DNA of 10,703 nt. It comes from Nephromyces sp. MM_2019. Its lineage: Eukaryota > Apicomplexa > Aconoidasida > Nephromycida. The stretch lies in the NCBI GenBank assembly GCA_015657535.1, contig JADHZB010001133.1, positions 1 through 10,703 of the forward strand, written 5' to 3'. The position numbers and the translations under genes are program-made. The notes beneath the pieces are model-generated. The model was given only the letters and a program-made list of their open reading frames with translations. It made no database searches and was not told the origin of the DNA. Below, piece by piece: positions 1-8,900 of the stretch (positions within the stretch are counted from its first letter, which is position 1; every line of letters starts with the position of its first letter).

Positions 1-840
1 AACGAACTTGAGATTGGCATTGGTTGGTAAACGGGGAGGTACATCGAATGCTTGCATCTGTGAATTGCCGCAGTGCGGAATAACAGACGAACCACGAGTC
101 ACTAGCTTTTCCGAGTATCCCACTTCTGTCACCAAACTAGCATGGGGTTTAGCGTACTCTAGTTGTTAGTGTTGTTCTAAGGTTCAGCTGCTCTTATGGT
201 CAATGAACCGTCAACTTCCCTTTGCATACAAACATGCCCATGCTACCATCAACTTTTGCCCAAAAGACGCCGCGCTTTCCCACCAGACAAATTGCATGAA
301 TGAACCGATTAGGTAGAGTTCAAAGATGAATAGGAGCTGAGCGCCTTGTCAATAGCGACAGACATGTTTTTAAAGAAGTCCACGTTCGCTAACCACTCCG
401 CCGAGGTAGGCCGTGGAAGGGTTAACATTCCACTGTAGCTACCTGGAAGCCCATGTATAACATAAATCGGTGATGAAGGGCCTACAGTAAGTAGGGCTGG
501 GCCTAGCGCCCATTTGGCACGCCGCGGAGCCCAAATACCACGATTTGTTCCACAACCCACAGAAGCTCACACAAAGGTATCCAATCTATGCTAGACTAAG
601 CCACGGTGTCCAGATACCACGATTAGATCCACACGTCACGCTGGGGTGCAATATAATGCCTCTGACAGTCTGAAGCCAATTCCTTCGGTTCACGTGTAGA
701 GTGTGTGCTTCCAGCACGCGAACGGCTTTTGCCTACAGGCGGTCTGACATATATTCCCTGGTACTGTGTGACTTCAGCGTTTTTCCGGCAGCCCATGCGA
801 CTATACTCTCTTCATCGATTGGAAAATTTAGACCTGTCAT
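1..840 (-). other. Possible leftward neighbouring gene or its relic (no gene model)
   Basis: This stretch has balanced base composition and none of the TG tracts seen elsewhere. Reading the minus strand, several segments look protein-like. 838 down to 736 gives MTGLNFPIDEESIVAW and on to SDRL, with an overlapping 57-codon reading in another frame. 560 down to 312 gives 83 codons including CGTNRGIWAP and HGLPGSYSGM. 165 down to 1 is 55 codons open to the edge, with SVIPHCGNSQ. No single frame links them, and splice joins are not obvious. It could be small exons of a gene running off the left edge, or a decayed copy. I recognise no family. Confidence 0.28.
521..633. repeat. 34-bp direct repeat, two copies 79 bp apart
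   Basis: Copies at 521-554 and 600-633 agree at 28 of 34 positions and share the exact core ATACCACGATT. On the minus strand both copies read the same peptide pattern, CG-(S/T)-NRGIW-(A/T)-P, with several differences falling at third codon positions. That suggests duplicated coding sequence rather than a simple repeat. Confidence 0.6.
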
Positions 841-1212
841 TTGCAACGCACTCCCCTATTAGTGTTCCTTTGAGAAATCCCTTCTTTTGCTAATGCCTTT
901 ATTTCATCCTCCTGCTTTTTTTTTTGTTTGAAATGCGGAAGATTCCAAGTATCCCTGTAGCTCTAGCGTTTTTTATGCTTCTTGAAGAGTCTGAGGGAGT
1001 GCTGGTGTGTGTTCTTCATAAGTGTTTCTTCTTTTTTTTTCGTCGAAATTTACCGGAGGACTCCTTAGTTTTCCCAGCTCATAAAGACGAAGACGGTGAG
1101 ATCTTTATATGAAGCATTTTAGAGCTTGAATGGATGAAGAATGCTCGTACGGTTTTGATGTCTTCACTTTTGGGTGCTTGCCATAGAAACTGGGAGAAGT
1201 GAGAACAATCAC

Positions 1213-1380
1213 GGAGTGTGCGCGTTGTGCTGTCACGGAGGGTTTTTCTAGCGTTAATGTGGAGTGTGTATCTTGTGGTGTCATGGAGTTTTTTTCTAGT
1301 ATTAATTTGGAGTATGTGCCTAGAGCTAGTTTGAAATCTGTCTCTTATGCTCTCATGGAGTGTGTGTCTTATGATAATCA
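1213..1380. repeat. Degenerate 24-bp minisatellite (48-bp higher-order unit)
   Basis: GGAG (or GAAA) recurs at 1213, 1237, 1261, 1285, 1309, 1333 and 1357, exactly 24 bp apart. Units alternate in type: GGAGTGTG...GTCA at 1213, 1261 and 1357, and GGAGKKTTTTTCTAG at 1237 and 1285. Neighbouring like units agree at 18-19 of 24 positions. Because 24 is a multiple of three, both strands stay open (88 codons on +, 107 on -) as 8-residue repeats. I regard those frames as by-products unless transcripts show otherwise. Confidence 0.75.
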
Positions 1381-1399
1381 GCATGTGAGTTGTTTTATG

Positions 1400-2590
1400 C
1401 ACCGTATTAAAACCTTTGATTCCACCGTGAAGCTGCTAGAAATGTCTATCCTACCAGGAATTTAGGAAATGCAAATATTACTAGTGAGGTAGAATAGTGG
1501 TGTATCTAGTGGGTTGAAGCTGGCTCATCGAATCCGCTATGATGAGCTTCATGCATCTTTGGTACGCAACTGGAAGAACCTGATATCTTACTGGCTGCTG
1601 TGCAACTTTACTATTTTGCTGCAAAAATTTCGATGAGCTATTCCTTCTCGACTAGGAAATTTTGATAAAATGCACTGTTTTTTACCTAGCGAGTGAAGCT
1701 TTTCTGCTGCTGGTTATCTCATGTTGCAACTATGTTACCTCGCTCTTCTAGCGAGTTGAATTGCAGTGGATATTCTGATAGGGATTACACACACTATGGA
1801 GCTTTTCAATGGTTTGACTGAGTTATTGAGGGTACCTCTTTAGTACCCGTATTTTCCATTAGAATTATTCTCTAGAAGCGAAGCTGCTGTTGCTCTGCAC
1901 ACCGAGGAGTAGCTTTGTTGAAAAAGTAGTGGCGGATCCATTCCCAATTTGCTATGGCTGTGTGATAATATTTTTGTTAGTTGTAGTACCGATAGAGATT
2001 CTTTAAAAGCCATGTAGCCAAATAAACAATGTGTGTGTGCAAGCTTTTTTTTTATTTGAGGGTTTTAATTTCGGTCGGAAGCAGCTCAAAGATTGTCGGC
2101 CTCGACTTCGCTTCCAACTGCTTAGTATGATTAACGTAGAAATGTTATTCTGCTTCTAAATTCTGCACTTCGTTTTGCTTTAAAATCCTTAAAGCAAGAT
2201 TTTCCTTGAAAGCTGCTAGTTTTCGGCCATGAATGTGGGACTAGGCGCCTTTGTGGTAGAACCTTTTTCAGGAGATGACTAGTTATGCACTCAAATGTAG
2301 CTATCCTTTAAAGCTCTCGCACAGTGGGTACAATATACCCCTGAATTTGTGCTATGTGATACCCAAAGCAGCATTATGTCTGCAAGACGTCTAGCTTTGC
2401 AGCAAGAGCACAATTAATGGGCGGATGAATACACTCAAACGATGAAGCCCTGACACATTATTAGGGATTCAAGAGGGTAGATATAAGTAAAGCAGTTTGC
2501 CGTAATTTAATTTTTTCACTCCATAACTGTATCTGTAGCTAATGTGGTGTGCTTTTACTGGGCTTTTGCTGCTAGGATACTCGTTTATTA
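1400..2590. other. Region without recognisable genes
   Basis: AT-leaning sequence with frequent stops in all frames. Nothing here matches a tRNA, rRNA or known element. Weak features only: three similar strings of the type CTAG-Y-G-R-GTTGAA near 1508, 1688 and 1748, and a 47-codon open stretch ending about 1637 (LAHRIRYDELHASLVRNW) with no family match. It probably contains the 5' flank, and perhaps 5' untranslated introns, of the acylase gene. Confidence 0.5.
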
Positions 2591-2599
2591 TTTGACTGA

Positions 2600-2790
2600 T
2601 GAGCAATTCATTACTACATTCTTTACTCTGCTTCCTTGTTTTTACTTGTTTCATCTTATTTTGCTTCATCTTCCTGCTATTTTGCCTCAGCTTATTTTGC
2701 TGCTTCCTCTTCTTTTTTTTCGTCTTCCTCCTATTTTGCTGCATCCTCTCCTTTTCCTTCTGCTCTAACTTTCTGTGTTTAGAATACCAA
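2600..2790. repeat. Pyrimidine tract with repeated TATTTTGCYKC units upstream of the start
   Basis: The + strand is almost pure T/C, with TTATTTTGCTTCATC, CTATTTTGCCTC, TTATTTTGCTGC and CTATTTTGCTGCATC recurring. The tract ends about 40 nt before a GTGTGTGCAG at 2824-2833. That looks like a 3' splice site or trans-splicing acceptor 18 nt upstream of the proposed ATG. It may therefore be the polypyrimidine part of a 5'-UTR intron. Similar tracts occur in introns 6 and 8. Confidence 0.55.
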
Positions 2791-2851
2791 GTTTTGGTTT
2801 TCCTACCATATTGTTTGCTCCTTGTGTGTGCAGACTATTTGATGAGCAAAT

Positions 2852-2932
2852 ATGAAGGCTTCGGTGCTTTTTTCGGCCGTCCTGCCTCCCGTCATAGCCG
2901 GGCTGCTTATAGTTCAGTATGTGCCCCGTGAG
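2852..2932 (+). CDS. Exon 1: start codon and hydrophobic N-terminus (residues 1-27)
   Basis: ATG at 2852 opens MKASVLFSAVLPPVIAGL followed by LIVQYVPRE. This is a short charged start, then about 20 hydrophobic residues, resembling a signal peptide or signal anchor as expected at the N-terminus of this family. The exon ends in phase 0 at GAG|GTATTG. Two alternatives exist. First, a stronger-looking donor GTATGT at 2917 would leave phase 2 and fit the acceptor GATAG|GC at 3535. Second, an ATG at 2842, in the +1 frame, reads MSKYEGFGAFFGRPAS and also reaches 2917 in phase 0, giving an N-terminus without an anchor. I prefer 2852 because of the hydrophobic stretch. Confidence 0.5.
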
Positions 2933-5900
2933 GTATTGTAATAAGTGAAGAAAGGGGGTATAAGGACAGCTTGTCGTAGTTCAGTAGGTTAGAATGGGGA
3001 GGAGTTTTGGATAGAAGGAGTATGCCGATTGCTGCTATGAAAGAGAAGGGATTTTAATATGTTGTTTTTGCGGGAAGCGATTAGAAGTTCAGTGTGTTTA
3101 CACTGATCACTGTTTAATAATATTCTTGGAAGTGTGTGCGTTATTGAGGGTTTTATGAATTTGTATGTTTAAAAAAGTGGTAGCCTTACTTTTCCTTACT
3201 TTTATGGGCCAATTCTGTAGTGAGACTGATCTTTTATGCGTCTGGGTTCTCTTATTGTATGTGCTTATTGTATGTGTGTGTGGGTATGTGTGTGTGTTTC
3301 TTCCTTTTTTGCTGTGATTTTGCAGTGTGTGTTCTTTTTTTGCTTTGATGAGTTTTAGTGAGAGTATCTGCTTATCAGAGAGTGTGGCTGTAAACTTGTG
3401 AAAGGTACCCCATATACAACTTCAGACGATTGTAAGATCAACCCTATGTTTGTAGCTAAGAGCCTCCTTCTGTATGTGTGTGTGCCTCTATATTTATCTA
3501 AGTGCTTCGCGTGTCTTCCAGTATTTCGCCGATAGGCGCTACATCTTTGGAACGCTCGGCGGAGTGCTTTTACGTCCGGTTGTAGAGAAGTTCTTTACCG
3601 TGCCTGAGTCTTATTGGAGCCAGAAACTAGAGGTTTGTGTGCGGCTACCTTCAAGGGGTTGATGAAGTATGTGAGCTTTTTTAGGGTGTGCTAATATCGT
3701 GATGTACCGATTTGGGTATGTTTTTCGTGGAGTGTGTGTTGCTCTTGGATTGTGTGATGTGCTTGGAGTGTGTGTCTTATCCTCAGCGTGTGTGACTCAT
3801 TCTCAGGGTGCGTATCTTATGCACAGCGTATATGTGTCTCGTATTCAGTGTTTGTCTCATTCTCATTGTGTGTGTGTCGTTCTTGAGATTGGCATGCTGA
3901 GAAACTGCTTGTTGTATGCTCGCCATTTTTTGTGTGTTCTTTATGATTTTCTCTATGCCAAAGTGTGCCTTTAGGTGGCAATGTAAGCTTTCATGTTTTT
4001 AGTGTGTAGGTGTGTGCATTACTATGTTAGAGTGTATGCTAATGTGTGTGAGAAATTCTCGTACTTTTTTTGTGTGTTTACTGTAGGATAAGCATAACAT
4101 TGGATGAGCATCACGCTGTCTTTGTGTGTTTAACTAGATATTTTCATGTATATACAGTAGATGAGGAAGAAGTTTTCTCTCTCAATGAGGTTTTTCTTGT
4201 TAATTAACGCACAGATTGACGGCCTGCGAGAGCCTGTGAAGATTTTAAGAGATGGCAGGGGAGTTCCTCACATCTTTGCAGAAAATGGTGAAGTATGTAT
4301 ATGTTTTTTTGAGCTATATGTACAGCCATGTTGTGCGTATTTGCGCATTGTATCGCTTTTTTTGCATGCCTTTAGGCTGTCTTTTGGTGTGTGTCTTTTA
4401 TTGTGTATTTTCAATAAAGTACTTTCTTTTTATTTCATGAGCAAGCAAATCTATGAGAATAGCCTGTAGTGTAACCCCAAGGGTACACACGCATACACAA
4501 TCTCATTTGCTGAGAATACCAACTATGTATGCAGATTTTGATCTATTGATGGCTCAAGGCTTTGTAACCGCCACAGGTGAATAACATTGAAGGGTTTAAG
4601 TGTGTTGTGATATATATATGGCCTAGGTGTGTATGAGTTGTGATATATGATCTGGGGGCTTATGTGTTGCTATGTATGATCTAGGTGTGTGTGTATTTTG
4701 ATATATATTCTGGGGGTATGTGTGTTACTATGTATGTCCTAGGTGTGTGTGTTGTGATATATGATCTAGGAATGTCTATGTGAGTTACGTATTCTTTATC
4801 CCAGAGAGATGGCAGGTGATATTGTATAAAGCGATAGCTAAAGGAGAGCTCAGTGAAATTGTGGGACCGGCAGGCCTAAAAATTGACCGGTTTTTTGGGT
4901 AAGATATATTTTTGTGTGTGTGTGGGTATGCGTGTGTGGATATGTGTTTGCAGGTGTGTGTGTGTGTGTATATGTGTTTTAAGGTGTGTGTGTATTTGTG
5001 TGAGTATGCATATATGCTATTGTGTTCGCGCATGGGTGTGTGTGCGAATCTATGCGTGTGTATATGTGTATATGCATTTGTATGTGCATGTTTACATGCA
5101 ATTATGTGCCCGTGTTTATCTGCGTGTGCGTTTATTTGTGTGTTGATACCTCGTGTGTGTATTTGTGTATGCGTCTGCGTATTGATTTGCGTATTTGTGC
5201 GTATGCGTGCGCGTGCATTTTTCAAGTGCCTCATATCATTTGCTTCTCAACCTTCTAGTGTGTGATACTGCTATTTCTTCTATATACTTTTGAGGTGTAT
5301 ATACAGTTCCGAATGGTGTGACTAATATGGGATATCTTGGGTGTACATACACTGATTATTTTAATATTTACAATCCCTTGTATGCTGTAGGGCGATGGAT
5401 TTGGCTGCAATAGCGAAGCAGTCTTATGAGGCTTCTTCCCAGAATATGAAGGATCTCTTTGAGTCCTATGCAAAAGGTTTGTGTGTGCTGCGCCTTATCA
5501 GTGATGGATTTTTATGCCTTTCATAATTTTATGTTTGCCGTTTTTATAATGACTTCCTCTCAGTAATGAGGAAAATGGGTCTTATTGATAGCAGATTTCC
5601 ATCTATGCGTTGTTATGAAAAAGCTATATATTTTGCCTGTGAAAAGCTTAAACAGGGGTGTACATACAGTTGCAGATTGCAGTTATTTAGGCGGCTTACA
5701 TCACGAGAGCAGTTGGCTACTTATGTGTGCCTTGCCGTTTATCTTTCTAGTGTGTGTATAATTGCTTTGCAGATTTTGAGATTGAAGCTCTCTTGTTGGG
5801 TTTTCTATCATTCCTAGTGCGCATTTCTTTGTCGTCTTCATCATCTTGAATGCTATTTTTACATCCCGCCAAACTGCTTCTTCATCTTTGCTGTCTTCAG

Positions 5901-8900
5901 CTTCATCTTCATTCTGGTCATCTTCATATTTAACTTCATCGCAGTTAGTTTAAGCCTGTTAAACTTTATCATTTTCATTTTCTGCTTGCTTTCTTAGTCT
6001 TCAAATTCATCATTTTGGTCTTTTTCTTCATTATCATGTTCATCTTCATTGTTGTGATTAATTTTATCGTTTTTAGCTGATTTTTCATGCGTTTTATCGT
6101 CTCTTCTTCATCTTTTGTATATCCTTTCCCCATTCTTTGATGTATTTTTTTGAAATCTGGTTTTAGGCGTTAATGAAGGAATGCGACATCTTCCGGTTGC
6201 CCCGCTGGAGGGAAAATTGCTTTCAATTGATTTGAAGAAGTTTCAGTGGGAAGGTTAGTTCATCTTTGGTGCGTGTGTGCGTGTGTGTATGTAGGGTGTG
6301 TGTGTGTGCTGGTTGCTTGAGATGCGTTGGGCTTGTATGTATATTGGTGTGTGTATGGGAGTCTTGCATATGTTGGTGTGTATGTTGGCTTGCGTATATC
6401 TGTAAAATTTGTGTGTGTGTTGGCTTGTGTATGTGTGTAGCGCTTGTGTGTATGTTGGTATGTATTTGAGCACGGTTGTTGAAATGTGTTTTGTGCGTAT
6501 ATATGTGTGGGGTATGTGTGTGTGTTGGGTTGTTGAAATGTGTGGGTTTTTTCAATAGTTGTTGCTGTGTGTGTATGCTAGTGTTTATAAGTATAACTAT
6601 CTGTGTGTTACCCTTTCAGCTGGGCTTCATGAGTGTATGAAGGCTTATTTGAACTTTCGTAGATTCCCATCGATATGTCTACTAGTTATATGGGAAGATA
6701 ATGTATGCTGTGATGCTCCATATACGTGCACGAGCACGCAGACTTTTATGTGTGTAAACCTTGTGTGTTTGCTCTTACGTATGAATAAGGGTTTTAAAGC
6801 GTTGTTAAGTTATGTTCTGAGGGGGATTACACACGCACACGCAGTGAGAAGCTCATTGATAATTTTCTGGCTTTAATTTTTTGAGTGTACGTACACTTGT
6901 GTGCCTATCCGATTGTTTTTCTGTCTTTATACTTCAGCCTCAGATTGTGTGTTAATGCAACTTTGGATGGCTCTACAGCTCAATCGTGGATGGCCATTAG
7001 ATTTAACGTATAGCTTGCTTCAAACTGCTTTACCAGAAGACATGTTCAGGGTATAGCGATATTTGCTGGGTTTCGCTACTGCATGGTGTGTCTGTGTGCG
7101 TGTATGTTTATGTGTGTGTGTGTGTATGTTTTAATGTGTTTTGTCGCTAAAAGTTGCAAGAAGTAGGGAGCCATGCTCCTGTTCTTCACATTCCTGTTGT
7201 TTTGCCTTATTTTCTTGCCTTTTTTCTCCTTTATAAATTTCTTGCGCCTAATTTCCATCTTCCGCTTCTTTTTTTTCTGCTAATTTGCTCTTTTCTACAC
7301 CCTCTTCTCATGCTCTATGTTTTGCATCCTCTTTTTCATCCTCTTTTTTTTTTCTCCCTGTTCTTCATCATCTTCCTCTTCTTCCTCTTCCTCTTCTTCA
7401 CCTCTTTTTTCTCCCTCTTCCGCTTCACCTTTTCCTCTTCCTCGTTTTATTGGGTAGTTCACACTTTCCTTTTGAGCTACTTTACAGGATTTAGCTATTC
7501 AAAGGGATGAGAGGGTTCCTTCTGTCAATAGCGAGGCAAATGAGGCAGTTTTATACGATAAAGATGGAAAAAGGTGAGGTGTCTTCTCATTTCCTGTATG
7601 TTTGTGTGTGCATATAGTATTTGTGGATAGTATTTGTGGGTTTAACTTTGTGCCTCTTTTTCTGCTATGTTAATTTTTTTTGTATGTGTGCGAGATTTGG
7701 TTTGTGTTTGCCTGTGAAAGTGTGTGTGTTTGCACGGCGCTACGCTTTCTAAACTTATGGGACTGAAGCTCATGTGTGTTCATGTTTGTGAAGGCATATC
7801 ATCGCGCGTATTAGTAGCTTATGCTATAGGCGACCTCAATGGGGCACTTCCTCCCGCCCTTCTCTCCTCAGTAGCTCCCCCCCCTCCCTCCCCGCTAGCT
7901 CCACCCCCCCCCAGTAGTTCTCCTCTCCTTAGTAGCCCCCCCCACCCTCGTACAGGTTGGCGTTTCCTAAGCTGAAGGTACCATCAAGAGCTGAAGGAAC
8001 CCTGAATCTTTCTCATTACTTGTCACTCTTCTCTGAAGATGAAATATTAAGAGCTCAGCGCTTTTCATCCACACACACACACGCTCAGCAGGCAGAAAAA
8101 GAGCAAGTAATCTTTGAGGATGAAGGGGATGCTGAAGAGGGTGATATTAAGGAGAATTCCTTTGAGTCTGAAGATGATGTGAAGGAAATTCCATCTCTTG
8201 GAAAAAACGTCTATGTAAGAGAGAAAGATGGGATTGAGAATGTGGAACGTGCGACTACCGGGTGTACGTACACCTTTGAGAAATTTGGGTAGCTTATAAT
8301 GTAGTGTGTACAGACGGCTCGTGGGACTAGGGGGATAAATGCACACACACACGCAGTTGTGTAGGTGCACACTTCCAGTGGGGTGTGTAAGCACATGTAC
8401 ACACCCGATGGGATAAATAAACGCAGTAATCCCTTGGAGTGCATGCACACACGAATATGCTCGGTGGGCTACATGCATGTGCACCCTCCTACTCGTGTAT
8501 ATACACCCATCAAAGTGCTCAGCTTAACACTTGGAGGCTTTAATGCTTCTTGTATAGGTCTTTCATCCTAATTGTGCGTGCTTGTGTGTCTTTTTGTTCC
8601 TCTTCATACGAGTTAATCTTTCTTCAGTTACTTTTATAGTCTCCTTCCTTTTGAAGAAGCAGATCCTCATCCTCTTCTGCTAAAGAAAAGAAGAGAGTGT
8701 GTGTGTTTCTCCTTTTGTCAGTTTCAATGCTTTTACGCCTTCTCTCTATTGTTAGGATGGCAGTAATGGCTGGGCCATCGCAGGGAAGTTTACGCAATCA
8801 GGGAAGCCTATTTTGGCTGGAGATATGCACCTAATGCATACGGCCCCTGGTAAGAACTGTGTGTGAAGGTATATATATGAGAGGGCATATTCTTTGTGAG

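Noticed and set aside
924..1112. 62-codon open frame with a signal-peptide-like start
   Set aside because: MRKIPSIPVALAFFMLLE looks hydrophobic, but the rest is poly-Phe from a T tract; no family, no splice context, no neighbour support.
1490..1639. 47-codon open stretch with LAHRIRYDELHASLVRNW
   Set aside because: It has protein-like composition but no start, no donor at its end and no motif; it is too short to call.
2469..2744. Minus-strand Lys/Gln/Asn-rich open frame
   Set aside because: It is the complement of the pyrimidine tract upstream of exon 1; low-complexity artefact.
4161..4214. ATG at 4161 as an intronless start of the acylase
   Set aside because: The 18 codons before IDGL lie in intron-like sequence that ends in a good acceptor (CGCACAG). 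Exon 2 joins to 4215 in phase 0, and the frame cannot continue past exon 3 without splicing.
4785..5234. Long minus-strand open frame rich in His and Thr
   Set aside because: It is the complement of the TG tract of intron 5; alternating TG/CA DNA has few stops, so the frame is open by composition only. The same applies to the minus-strand frames at 6223-6555 and 8752-9079.
4883..5265. Plus-strand Cys/Val-rich open frames
   Set aside because: They are TG repeat read as Cys-Val; they overlap three ways and contradict the splice model that carries the acylase motifs.
8215..8262. Extension of exon 10 to the GTGTAC at 8263
   Set aside because: The frame is open to there, but that donor is phase 2 and would put exon 11 out of frame, destroying the SNGW site. 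GTAAGA at 8215 joins in frame.
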